This document shows positions 24,735 through 33,097 of a stretch of 64,000 nt of DNA, piece after piece. How positions within the stretch are numbered: position 1 is the first letter of the stretch; every line of letters starts with the position of its first letter. The stretch spans positions 62,001 through 126,000 of the forward strand of contig JAEZHM010000042.1 of NCBI GenBank assembly GCA_023416585.1. The letters run 5' to 3'. Source of the stretch: Bacillota bacterium. Lineage in GTDB: Bacteria; Bacillota; Clostridia; Christensenellales; Aristaeellaceae. The notes below the pieces were generated by a model. It was not told where the DNA came from. It saw only the letters and a list, made by a program, of their open reading frames with translations, and ran no database searches. The position numbers and the translations under genes are program-made.

Positions 24735-24777
24735 GCCCCTTCCGCAGCTCGACTGTACCGGAAGGGGCAGCTTTTTT
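24735..24777 (+). terminator. Terminator after the recombinase remnant
   Basis: Perfect 10-bp arms GCCCCTTCCG (24735-24744) and CGGAAGGGGC (24759-24768), then six T at 24772-24777. Confidence 0.9.
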
Positions 24778-24811
24778 GTATCTCCTATAACGGGATTCTC
24801 AAGGGATTCTT

Positions 24812-24916
24812 TTCATCCGGCTCAATCGGCGCGCTGCTTGCATCGCCTGTTTCGCCCGCCTCCTCCGCACCTCCCCTATCCACCACTGATGGGGTCGGAG
24901 CTACGGAGCCTTGGGC
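24812..24916 (-). repeat. Dispersed repeat, copy B, downstream of pheT
   Basis: Resembles the sequence inside the hisH 3' end (14893-15008). It follows the pheT stop codon, and its minus-strand frame would encode GGAEEAGETGDASSAPIEP if it were read through. Confidence 0.75.
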
Positions 24917-24924
24917 GAGGGTCT

Positions 24925-24945
24925 CTAGGGGGCTTCGCCCCCTAG
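24925..24945. repeat. Perfect palindrome overlapping the pheT stop codon
   Basis: CTAGGGGGC (24925-24933), a 3-base loop and GCCCCCTAG (24937-24945). The pheT TAG (24944-24942) is inside the arm. No T run follows, so it is more likely the end of the dispersed repeat than a terminator. Confidence 0.85.
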
Positions 24946-27335
24946 GCCCGGATCAAAGCGCCGAATTCTTTCTCACAGGCTTTGAGCACCTTATCCATGG
25001 CGCCGGTTATCTCTGCCTCGGTAAGCGTATGGTCGGCGGCCCGGAAAGAAAGGGAGAAGGCCACAGATTTTTTACCTTCGCCAAGCTGTGCGCCGCGGTA
25101 TACGTCGAACATGCGGCATTCTTCCAAAAGCTCGCCGGACGCCTTTTCCATAGCCGCCATCACGGGGCCTACGGGCTGGCCGTCCGCCATCACGAGGGCC
25201 AGGTCGCGGCTCACGGCGGGGTAACGGGGCAGAGGGTTCACATCCCCCATGGGCACTGCCAGGGAGCGCGCAAGGCTTACATCGATTTCTGCAATAAGGC
25301 CCCGCTCCGGTATATCAAAGGCCTCCATGGTATCGGGGTGCACTTCACCCAGCACCGCCAGCCTCTGCCCATTTACCGTAAGCAATGCACACCGGCCCGG
25401 ATGGTGATAGCTTTCCCCGCCGGGGGCGATTTCCGCTTTGATGCCCATGCCTGCAAGCAGTGATTGCACGGTATCCCGGAGCGTATAAAAATCCGCACCG
25501 CTGCCATAAAGCCCCATGCAAAGCGTAAGCGTCTCCGTGGGCAGATTTTCGGCCGTAGGCTTAAGCCCGTTGAATACCGCAGCGATCTCATACAGCCAGG
25601 CCTTTTGATTACCCCGATTCATATTTAGGGCCAACGTTTGAAGCATTCCGGGAGCCAGGCTGGGCCGCATGACGCGGGTATCTTCTCCAAGGGGATTCAA
25701 AATCGTCAACGGCTTGTTCCGCTCGTCGTCCTTAGCTAGGTTCAGCTTTTCAATTGCCTTCTGGCTGATGAAGGAGAAGTTCATAATCTCAGAAAAACCG
25801 AGGCCGTTCAACTTCATGCCCAGCGCGTCCTTGAAGCGCATGGCGTCGCTGCGCCCGCCCGGGGTGGACTCGCCCCTTAAGCGCGTTGCGGGAATGGATT
25901 CGTAGCCATAGATGCGTAGCACTTCCTCGGAAAGGTCGGCCTCTCCCTCCACATCCTGGCGGAAGTCGGGTACGGTAACGTCTATATGGTCACCGTCCGT
26001 CTTTACCTCAAAGTGCAGGCTTTTCAATATATCCACCATAGTTTGTGCGGGAATATCTACGCCGGTGCGCTTTGCAATCCTTAACAGGGAAGCATGAATC
26101 ATTTGCGGCTTTTGCGGGTTCGGATACACATCGATAATGCCCGGCACCACATCCCCGGCATCTAACAGATTGATCATCTGGCAAGCCCGCTGCATGGCTT
26201 CCAGCGCTGTCTTTGGGCTGACACCCTTTTCAAACCTGCCGCTGGCTTCCGTGCGCATGCCGAGGCTTCTGGCAGCCAGACGGGTACCGGTGCGGTCGAA
26301 AGCGGCGCACTCGAACATAAGCGTCCTGGTGCTTTCGGTGATCTCGCTTTCCTCACCGCCCATAATGCCGGCAACGCCGGTGGGGCCTTCCCCGTCGCAG
26401 ATAAGAAGCTCGATGCCGGCAAGCGTGCGTTCCTTGCCGTCCAACGTTTTAATGATCTCGCCTTGCGTAGCCTTGCGGACAATAATCTCCCCACCCCGCA
26501 CCTTTGAAAGATCAAAGGCATGCATGGGATGGCCCGTTTCCAACATGATGAAGTTGGTGATGTCCACTACGTTGTTGATGGAGCGCATGCCGGCACCGTA
26601 CAAATATTTGCGCAGCCAAAGGGGTGACGGCTTAACCCGCACATTTTTTACGACTCTTGCCACATACCGTGGGCAAAAATCATTGTCTTCCACTGTGACT
26701 TTCACATGTTCATGGATGCTGCCATCCGCTTCCGTTACGTTGATGGATGGTTTTTGGAAGCTGGCTTTCAGGGCCACCGCTGTCTCTCTGGCTACGCCCC
26801 AAACACACAGGCAATCGGGCCGGTTGGCCAATATCTCAAAATCGATGACGGTGTCGTCAAGACCGAAGATGGTTTTCACATCGGTTCCAAGCGGGTATTC
26901 CTCATGGAAAATGAGCAGACCCGCGTCGCCCACAGAGGGGTACAATTCCTGGGGCACGTTCAGCTCCGTTGCGGAGCAGAGCATGCCCTCGCTCATGACA
27001 CCGCGCAGCTTGCCTTTTTTGATCTTCACGCCGCCGGGGAGCTTCGCTCCTTCCAGGGCTACCGGGACCAGGATGCTGGGTGCCACGTTGGGCGCGCCGC
27101 ATACGATCTGCAAAAGAGCGTCCTGCCCCGCATCCACGGAGCATACGTGCAGGTGATCGCTGCCTTCGACCTTATCTACGGTGAGCACACGGCCCACCAC
27201 CACTTTTTCAATATCCTCGCCCAGGGCTTCCACGCCTTCCACCGCCGTTCCGGTCCAGATCATGCGGTCCTTATAGGTGTTGACGTCCACGGGGATAGGC
27301 GCGTATTCCTTGATCCATTGCATGGGAAGCTTCAT
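24942..27335 (-). CDS. pheT: Phenylalanine--tRNA ligase beta subunit
   Basis: 797 residues, the large subunit of the alpha2-beta2 enzyme. The start at 27335 is set by AGGAGG overlapping the end of pheS. Domains in order: N-terminal module, EMAP-like tRNA-binding OB fold (about 40-150, with CGAPNV near 101), B3/B4 editing region (about 210-390, with MHAFDLSKV and GGEESEI), B5, the catalytic-like core (RVMRPSLAPGMLQ near 545) and the C-terminal FDX-ACB domain (PRYPAVSRDLALV near 700). Length is typical. The gene ends inside a palindromic repeat. Confidence 0.97.
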   Translation of the reverse strand: MKLPMQWIKEYAPIPVDVNTYKDRMIWTGTAVEGVEALGEDIEKVVVGRVLTVDKVEGSDHLHVCSVDAGQDALLQIVCGAPNVAPSILVPVALEGAKLPGGVKIKKGKLRGVMSEGMLCSATELNVPQELYPSVGDAGLLIFHEEYPLGTDVKTIFGLDDTVIDFEILANRPDCLCVWGVARETAVALKASFQKPSINVTEADGSIHEHVKVTVEDNDFCPRYVARVVKNVRVKPSPLWLRKYLYGAGMRSINNVVDITNFIMLETGHPMHAFDLSKVRGGEIIVRKATQGEIIKTLDGKERTLAGIELLICDGEGPTGVAGIMGGEESEITESTRTLMFECAAFDRTGTRLAARSLGMRTEASGRFEKGVSPKTALEAMQRACQMINLLDAGDVVPGIIDVYPNPQKPQMIHASLLRIAKRTGVDIPAQTMVDILKSLHFEVKTDGDHIDVTVPDFRQDVEGEADLSEEVLRIYGYESIPATRLRGESTPGGRSDAMRFKDALGMKLNGLGFSEIMNFSFISQKAIEKLNLAKDDERNKPLTILNPLGEDTRVMRPSLAPGMLQTLALNMNRGNQKAWLYEIAAVFNGLKPTAENLPTETLTLCMGLYGSGADFYTLRDTVQSLLAGMGIKAEIAPGGESYHHPGRCALLTVNGQRLAVLGEVHPDTMEAFDIPERGLIAEIDVSLARSLAVPMGDVNPLPRYPAVSRDLALVMADGQPVGPVMAAMEKASGELLEECRMFDVYRGAQLGEGKKSVAFSLSFRAADHTLTEAEITGAMDKVLKACEKEFGALIRA

Positions 27336-27354
27336 ATATTCATCCCTCCTCGTC

Positions 27355-28383
27355 TTAGCGGAACTGCGACAAAAAGCGTACGTCGCCTTCAAACATAAGC
27401 CGCATGTCCCTGATCCCATAACGCAGCGTGGCAATGCGGTCCAGGCCTATACCGAATGCAAAGCCCGAATAGACGCTGCTGTCTATTCCGCACATATCCA
27501 GCACCTTGGGGTTCACCATGCCGCTGCCCAGCACCTCAATCCAGCCGGTGCCCTTGCAGATGCGGCAGCCGGCGCCGTGGCAGGCCACGCAGGTCAGGTC
27601 CACCTCCGCGCTGGGCTCTGTGAAAGGGAAGAAGGAGGGGCGGAAGCGGATCTGCATATCCGGCCCGTACAGCCGCTTGGCAAACGCCTCCAGCGTTCCC
27701 CGAAGATCGGCCATAGTAACATCCTTATCCACCACAAGCCCTTCCAGCTGATGGAATACCGGGGAATGGGTAGCGTCCACCTCGTCGGCCCGGTAGACCC
27801 GGCCGGGGCAGATAACGCGGATGGGCGGCTTGCGGGTAAGCATGGTGCGTGCCTGGGCAGGGGAAGTATGTGTTCTAAGCACTGTGTTTTCATCGATATA
27901 AAAGGTATCCTGGGCATCCCGGGCAGGATGGTTCTTGGGCATATTGAGCAGCTCAAAGTTGTAGTGGTCCAATTCCACCTCCGGGCCTTCCACCACTTCA
28001 AAACCCATGCCAGCAAAGCACTCCACCATATCACGGAGCACCAGCGTAACGGGATGGGGCGTGCCAAGCAAGGGCAGCTCCCGGGGCTCTGTTACATCAA
28101 TGGCTTCCCGCTTTAAAGCTTCCTCTCGCTCCTTTTTGCCAAGCAGCGTCTGCTTTTCTATAAGCAGAGCCTCAAACTCCTCCCGGGCATTGTTGATAAG
28201 CTGACCGGCCTGAGGCCGCTCCGATGGATCAAGCTGACCCATCATGCGAAGCAGCGCCGTGAGATCGCCCTTTTTGCCAAGCATGTTCACCTTCAGGCCT
28301 TCCAGCACCTGGGTGGAGTCAACTTCCTTAAGCTCCACCGAGAGGCGGTCCCGTAAGCTCGCAATTTGTTCCCGGATATCCAT
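27355..28383 (-). CDS. pheS: Phenylalanine--tRNA ligase alpha subunit
   Basis: 342 residues, catalytic class-II subunit. The start at 28383 follows AAAGGGGAAAGC. It has an N-terminal coiled coil (about 1-85), motif 2 (HTSPAQARTM, RVYRADEVDATHSPVFHQLEG), the FRPSFFPFTEPSAEV segment near 245, the zinc-like CVACHGAGCRIC cluster near 268, and motif 3 (GFAFGIGLDRIATLRYGI) near the end. It is the first gene of pheST behind a T-box leader. Confidence 0.97.
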   Translation of the reverse strand: MDIREQIASLRDRLSVELKEVDSTQVLEGLKVNMLGKKGDLTALLRMMGQLDPSERPQAGQLINNAREEFEALLIEKQTLLGKKEREEALKREAIDVTEPRELPLLGTPHPVTLVLRDMVECFAGMGFEVVEGPEVELDHYNFELLNMPKNHPARDAQDTFYIDENTVLRTHTSPAQARTMLTRKPPIRVICPGRVYRADEVDATHSPVFHQLEGLVVDKDVTMADLRGTLEAFAKRLYGPDMQIRFRPSFFPFTEPSAEVDLTCVACHGAGCRICKGTGWIEVLGSGMVNPKVLDMCGIDSSVYSGFAFGIGLDRIATLRYGIRDMRLMFEGDVRFLSQFR

Positions 28384-28410
28384 TTTGCTTTCCCCTTTCC
28401 TCTTAACAGG

Positions 28411-28774
28411 CAATAAAAAAGCCTTTCACCCCATAGGCTATAGGACTAGCCATGGGACGAAGGCATACTGCCGCGTGTTACCACCCAAATTCCGCACAGG
28501 CGTAAACCATATGCGCTCGCCGCTTCATAACGGGGGCGTGCCCGTCCCTGCCTACTGCCTTTTCGCCCGTCACCGCCTGCGGCGGCGCCGGGTACGGCCC
28601 GGCCATTTAAAAAATGGCCCTGCCTAGGCCGGCTTTGCCGGCCCTTCAGTGGTTTAAGCGGGGAAGCTCGGGAGTGAATTTCCTGCGGGCTGTGCGGACG
28701 GCTTTCAGCCGGTGACCGTCCTCTCTTTGGCTTGGCCCTTTTGAGCAGGCTTTGTTCTCCGTCATCGCCTTTAT
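28411..28774 (-). promoter_or_regulatory. T-box leader of pheST
   Basis: The minus strand has the T-box GGGTGGTAACACGCG (28486-28472) followed by CGTCCCATGGCTAG. A terminator stem (GCCTT..CCCAT..GGCTA with TAGCC..ATGGG..AAGGC) ends in six T (28419-28414). Upstream, a long stem-I region contains GAGAGGACGG and a loop with TTC (near 28680, within GAAATTCACTCC), a plausible Phe specifier codon. Uncharged tRNA-Phe should favour readthrough into pheS. At about 360 bases the leader is long for the class. Confidence 0.9.
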
Positions 28775-28780
28775 TAACAT

Positions 28781-28809
28781 ATTATAGCGCAAAGCAAAAT
28801 TTGTTGCAA
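28781..28809 (-). promoter_or_regulatory. Promoter of pheST
   Basis: Minus-strand TTGCAA (28809-28804), 17-base spacer, TATAAT (28786-28781). Confidence 0.8.
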
Positions 28810-28841
28810 GCGCGTTTTTCTGGAACGCTATCAAAAAAATC

Positions 28842-30875
28842 CTAAAGCAGATGGAATGCTTTCTCCTCAGACAGCGGGCGGCTCAGAAGATATCCCTGTA
28901 TGTAGTCGCAATGATGTTTGATAAGGTACTGCCTTTGTTCATCCTGCTCCACACCCTCGGCAACCACGCTGTGCCCAAGCTTATGAGCCATGGAGATAAT
29001 ATCCCCAACAATCACATTATCATGATCTTGCATCATAAGCCCATCGATAAACTGCTTATCCAATTTCAGGCAGTTTACATTCAATTCGATTTCCCTGGCC
29101 AGGGATGAATACCCTGTTCCAAAGTCGTCGATGGAGACGGCAATACCCTTCTCCCGAATAGTGCCAAGCTTTTCGTTGATCAACTGGTAGTTATCGGAAA
29201 ACACCGACTCGGTGATTTCCAGCGTAATATTGCCCGCACTTACATTGGCATCCGCAACCGCTTCCAGGAGATCGGAAAGGAAATCATCCCTTTTCAGCTG
29301 AATGGCGGAAATATTAATGGCAATCACCTTGTCATGAATGCCGTTTAGCTCCAAGTGCTTCAAAAAACCACAGGCTAGCCGCATGATTCGCTTGCCCAAA
29401 GGAACAATCAATTGCGCTTCCTCGGCAATGGGAATAAACTCATTGGGAGGCACCTGACCCGCCCTGTCGCCCGTAAACCTTGCCAAGGCTTCAAATCCGT
29501 ATATAGCACCTGTTTGGGCATGGAATATGGGCTGGTACACCATATAGAGGGATGTGTCGCTTTCGCTTCTAACGCACTTTAAGAGTTCTGACTTGATGAG
29601 TTCCTTCCGGTTGACGGCAGCCTCCATATTCCTGTCAAAGAAACTGTATCTTTCCGCATGGTTCGTCGCTGCGTATTCGGCTGCAATGGAAGCAAGCTTC
29701 AAAATATCGTCCACACTAGTTTGTGTGCTTTCCAACTCCAAAACACCGACAGTGCCGTATACCCGAACCTCGGCAAGGCATGTATCCAGAACTTCAATCA
29801 CAGTGCGGCAGAGCTTTTGCAGTTCTTCTTTGCACTCATACCGCCGGACATAAAAGATGAACCGGTCTCCGGCAATTTGATACAGAAGACGGTGCGGCGT
29901 TGAAAGTTCATTCAGTTTCATGGCGACCTGCTTTAGCAGCACTTCGCTGTAGGCGTATCCATGGATTACGTTTACCCCGCCGAATTCATTCAGCGTCGTG
30001 AGCAGCAGCGCCTTACTTATTGCGGGATGGATCTGAAGATCACAGTTGAACACTTCCTCAAAATGATTCCGGTTATAAACACCAGTCAGCGGATCGTGCT
30101 CACTCAAATATTTCAACTTGATCTCATGCTGCTTGCGCTCGGTAATATCATTTATGATACACAAATGGGTGAAGTCGGACAAGTTCTCAAGATACAGCCT
30201 GGACATGTTCATATTCACCCAGACAAGGGAACCATCCGGCCTTATATACCGTTTTTCCATATCGTAGCCGCTGATTAAGCCGGACGTAAGCTTTGCATAG
30301 TTGTTAAGATCCGTTCTCAGATCATCCGGATGGGTTATATCTGTCCATTTCAGGGATGATAATTCATCCAGCGTTCTTCCCGTAATGGCGGAATACATGG
30401 GGTTGACGGCCGGGTTGTCGCCAAAGATTGTTTTCACATATTTGCTGCTATGGCCGATATACACACCTACAGTAGCCTGGTCAAATATGGAGCGGAAAAG
30501 CGCCTCGCTGGCCCGGAGTCTGCTTTCTGATTCCAACAGCTTTTCCTTCTCCTTTATAAGTTCAGCGTTGGCTGCCTGGGCATTAAGCCTGGACGAAATA
30601 GCATTCTTCAGGTAAGGATACACCAGGAAGAAGATCAGCGCGGCGGTGGCAACTACATAAAACACACCCTTGGCAATGCTGACAAGAGTTATGCTGGACA
30701 GTTCCTTGAAAATGGACTCAACGATCAGATCGGAAAAAACGATCCAAAGGCATCCTACTATCAAGTAGATCATTGTAATCCGGATGGACTTTCCAAAAGC
30801 GCCGTTAGATGAACGATGCATAATCCGGGTCTTGATTTTACTTGGATTCCTCGTCCGTTTTTTAGGTGTAAGCAT
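28842..30875 (-). CDS. Membrane PAS-GGDEF(degenerate)-EAL protein, probable c-di-GMP phosphodiesterase
   Basis: 677 residues from the ATG at 30875 (TAGGAG eight bases upstream). An alternative ATG at 31004 with GGGGAAA would add 43 residues. Two transmembrane helices (MIYLIVGCLWIVFSDLI and VSIAKGVFYVVATAALIFFL), then a PAS domain (about 130-250), then a GGDEF fold whose signature reads AGDRF, so cyclase activity is doubtful. The C-terminal EAL domain is intact: EALAR, NISAIQL, LEITES, IDDFGTGYSSL, KLDKQFI, EGVE and QGYLLS. Predicted role: membrane sensor lowering c-di-GMP. It stands alone on its transcript. Confidence 0.9.
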   Translation of the reverse strand: MLTPKKRTRNPSKIKTRIMHRSSNGAFGKSIRITMIYLIVGCLWIVFSDLIVESIFKELSSITLVSIAKGVFYVVATAALIFFLVYPYLKNAISSRLNAQAANAELIKEKEKLLESESRLRASEALFRSIFDQATVGVYIGHSSKYVKTIFGDNPAVNPMYSAITGRTLDELSSLKWTDITHPDDLRTDLNNYAKLTSGLISGYDMEKRYIRPDGSLVWVNMNMSRLYLENLSDFTHLCIINDITERKQHEIKLKYLSEHDPLTGVYNRNHFEEVFNCDLQIHPAISKALLLTTLNEFGGVNVIHGYAYSEVLLKQVAMKLNELSTPHRLLYQIAGDRFIFYVRRYECKEELQKLCRTVIEVLDTCLAEVRVYGTVGVLELESTQTSVDDILKLASIAAEYAATNHAERYSFFDRNMEAAVNRKELIKSELLKCVRSESDTSLYMVYQPIFHAQTGAIYGFEALARFTGDRAGQVPPNEFIPIAEEAQLIVPLGKRIMRLACGFLKHLELNGIHDKVIAINISAIQLKRDDFLSDLLEAVADANVSAGNITLEITESVFSDNYQLINEKLGTIREKGIAVSIDDFGTGYSSLAREIELNVNCLKLDKQFIDGLMMQDHDNVIVGDIISMAHKLGHSVVAEGVEQDEQRQYLIKHHCDYIQGYLLSRPLSEEKAFHLL

Positions 30876-31070
30876 CAGCCTATCTCCTAAACATCCTGAG
30901 ATTGGTCGGGTCGGAATCATGTGCGGATAAAGCAGCGGATTTTCATAAAAAGGACGGTCGGGTCGGGCAGGCACCAAAAGCCGATATGTTTTTCTGTTAA
31001 TCATTAAATTTCCCCGCGCTATGCCATTTTCCTTCCTTTTATTGCGCAAAAGTTACGAAAAAATCCATAA

Positions 31071-31098
31071 AGTATATGGCCTTGTTTTCGGATTGTAA
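31071..31098 (-). promoter_or_regulatory. Probable promoter of the EAL protein gene
   Basis: Minus-strand TTACAA (31098-31093), 16-base spacer, TATACT (31076-31071). The region 30876-31200 otherwise holds only leader sequence; no riboswitch pattern was recognised. Confidence 0.55.
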
Positions 31099-31200
31099 GC
31101 GTTGATACGATGATGCGTTGGTACAAATCCGTTTACAGGGATTGCAAAACCGTTCCGGGTGAAGTAAGCTTATGGATATACCACGAGAAAGGATACGAAT

Positions 31201-31899
31201 ATGACTGCAAGCAGATATTCCTTGCTTTTATCGGACGCCGATAACACGCTCTTTGATTTTTACGCGGCGGAAAAGGCAGCACTGAAAGACGCGTTATCCT
31301 TTTGTAGCCTGCCCTTTTCTGATGAAACCGCGGCATTATATTCCCGAATCAATGAATCACTTTGGAAGGCCTTAGAGAGAAGGGAAATTACCCAGGAGGA
31401 GCTGAGGATCGAGCGTTTCAAGCGGCTGCTCGATCATTTTTCCACCGTTTCCCATACAGCGGAGGAGGTAGGCAATTGTTTTACTGATCGCTTGGGACAA
31501 TACGCTTTTCTGATGCCCGGCGCATTGGAATTTGTGATGAAGGTGCAAAAAGTCATGCCCATCGTACTGGTCACCAACGGCATTGCTTCGGTGCAAAGGA
31601 CAAGGCTGCAAAAATCTGAAATTGCGCCTTATATCACCGATGCCATCATCAGCGGGGAAATCGGTTGTTCCAAACCCGATCCGAAAATGCTGTTCATCGC
31701 TATGGAAAAGATGAACATAACTGACAAAAGCAGTGTGATCCTGCTGGGAGACAGCCTTACAGCCGACATAGAGGCTGCCCGCCGGGCGGGCATTGCTTCC
31801 ATTCACCTGTGTGGGTTCAATCACAGGCAGGAAAAATCATCCGCCGATTTCCAAGCGGAAACACTGGCGGATGCCTGTAAGATACTGTTAGGCGGTTGA
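31201..31899 (+). CDS. YjjG-type HAD nucleotidase
   Basis: 232 residues, HAD superfamily with a helical cap. Motif I is LSDADNTLFDF (nucleophile Asp at residue 11 and acid Asp at 13), motif II is LVTNG (near 121), motif III the lysine of CSKPDPKM (near 157), and motif IV is LLGDSLTADIEAA (near 180). The pattern DADNTLFDF and the overall length fit the YjjG branch, which dephosphorylates non-canonical pyrimidine nucleotides. The start follows GAAAGGATAC. It stands alone, before the ABC pair. Confidence 0.88.
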   Translation: MTASRYSLLLSDADNTLFDFYAAEKAALKDALSFCSLPFSDETAALYSRINESLWKALERREITQEELRIERFKRLLDHFSTVSHTAEEVGNCFTDRLGQYAFLMPGALEFVMKVQKVMPIVLVTNGIASVQRTRLQKSEIAPYITDAIISGEIGCSKPDPKMLFIAMEKMNITDKSSVILLGDSLTADIEAARRAGIASIHLCGFNHRQEKSSADFQAETLADACKILLGG

Positions 31900-31969
31900 C
31901 AGGCCCAAAACTCCGGCTTACAATACATAAATAACCCACTTCACCCGGCGGAAGGAAGGTGACACCGCC

Positions 31970-33097
31970 ATGACGCCGGTTCCCCTGAAACTGAACAATA
32001 TACAAAAACAATTCGGCCGGGCGGCTATGCTCCGGGGCGTGGATTTTTCCCTGCTGTCCGGAGAATTTTTGTCACTCATAGGCCCTTCCGGCTGCGGCAA
32101 GACCGTTCTTTCCAAGATTATAGCAGGGCTTTCCCGGCCATCTTTCGGACGGATACTGCTGGACGGCGTGGATGTGACCGATTTGAGGCCTTTTAAGCGG
32201 AACATACGCGCCATATTTGGCGATACGCCGTTGTTCCCCCATCGCAGCGTTCTTGCAAACGTAGCCTACGGGCTTAAGCTTCAGGGCCTTAGCCGGAAGG
32301 AAAGGCAGGGACGGGCGATGCACATGCTAGCCCTTGCCGATATTGAGGATGCGGCGGGGAAAAGGCCCCGGCAGCTTACCAACTATCAGTACAAGATGGC
32401 CGTTTTAGCCTGTACGCTTGTATTGCGGCCACAGGTCCTGCTGCTGGACGATCCTTTCTGCGGGCTTGCAGAAGGGGACCGAAGGCGGATATTGGCGTTT
32501 TTGAAAGCATTGCAGCAGCAGTGGCACTTCTCCATCCTATACCTCACCCGCGACCGGGAGGAGGCCATGGCCGTTTCCCACCGCATGGCGTTAATGCTTT
32601 CCGGGCGTATTGAGCAGGCAGGAACACCGGAGGAGATTTATCATCATCCCGAAAGTGTTGAAGCGGCACAGGTCATGGGGCTTACCAACCTGCTGCCGGG
32701 AGTTGTAGCCGCGCGCCGTCCGGGCGGGATGATCGCCATCGATATGGACGGGCTTACGCTGCCCGCCCAGTCCTTGGGACCGCCGCCCGCCATGGGCGAA
32801 GATATTCTTTTATGTTTGCGTCCCGAACAGGTCCGGCTGTATGACACACCCCGGCCTGACAGCCTGTTAAGCGGCTTGTTTACCGAATTCCGCCAGGAAA
32901 CGGGACGAAGGCTCATGGCAGTTTCATTGCCAACCGGACGTGAGATTTTATGCGACGATCCGCAGGCGGAGCATTTTTCACCCGGCATACGCGTATTCCT
33001 CTGGTGGGATACCGCCAAGGCGGCCCTTTTATCCGGGGAGGAGCAGCTTCCCGCCTCGGTCGTGCCCGTAACCCTTGGGAAGGAGGTGCCTATATGA
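31970..33097 (+). CDS. PotA-like ABC ATPase with eroded catalytic motifs
   Basis: 375 residues: ATPase domain about 1-235, then a PotA/MalK-like regulatory TOBE region. Walker A (GPSGCGKT, near residue 38) is intact. The other motifs depart from consensus. The Q-loop reads IFGDTPLFPH (Gln replaced), the signature reads LTNYQYKM in place of LSGGQ, Walker B ends LLLDDP (catalytic Glu to Asp), and the switch segment reads LTRDREEA (His to Arg). The TOBE region (LLCLRPEQVRLYD) looks normal. The start follows GGAAGG, and the end overlaps the permease gene by ATGA. ATP binding is plausible; hydrolysis would be weak or absent, unless the complex works unusually. Confidence 0.85.
   Translation: MTPVPLKLNNIQKQFGRAAMLRGVDFSLLSGEFLSLIGPSGCGKTVLSKIIAGLSRPSFGRILLDGVDVTDLRPFKRNIRAIFGDTPLFPHRSVLANVAYGLKLQGLSRKERQGRAMHMLALADIEDAAGKRPRQLTNYQYKMAVLACTLVLRPQVLLLDDPFCGLAEGDRRRILAFLKALQQQWHFSILYLTRDREEAMAVSHRMALMLSGRIEQAGTPEEIYHHPESVEAAQVMGLTNLLPGVVAARRPGGMIAIDMDGLTLPAQSLGPPPAMGEDILLCLRPEQVRLYDTPRPDSLLSGLFTEFRQETGRRLMAVSLPTGREILCDDPQAEHFSPGIRVFLWWDTAKAALLSGEEQLPASVVPVTLGKEVPI

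Larger units (their letters stand above)
22265..24777. mobile_element. Decayed Tn1549-like integrative/mobilisable element
   Basis: This 2.5-kb stretch separates housekeeping genes and holds pieces of a conjugative-element gene set on both strands: an XRE regulator with an in-frame stop, an intact Cys-rich VLP gene, a frameshifted N-terminus of a plasmid-recombination relaxase, a serine recombinase cut to about 32 N-terminal residues, and an AT-rich passenger (22640-23294). Bases 22265-22500 are GC-rich, hold no credible gene and look like element-derived noncoding sequence. No clean attachment-site duplication was seen. Family assignment rests on my recall of Tn1549-type proteins. Confidence 0.75.

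Noticed and set aside
26137..27156. 339-codon open frame opposite pheT
   Set aside because: Fully inside pheT, Ser/Pro-rich antisense product, no ribosome site.
30876..31200. c-di-GMP riboswitch before the EAL gene
   Set aside because: The conserved GEMM core was not found in the leader.
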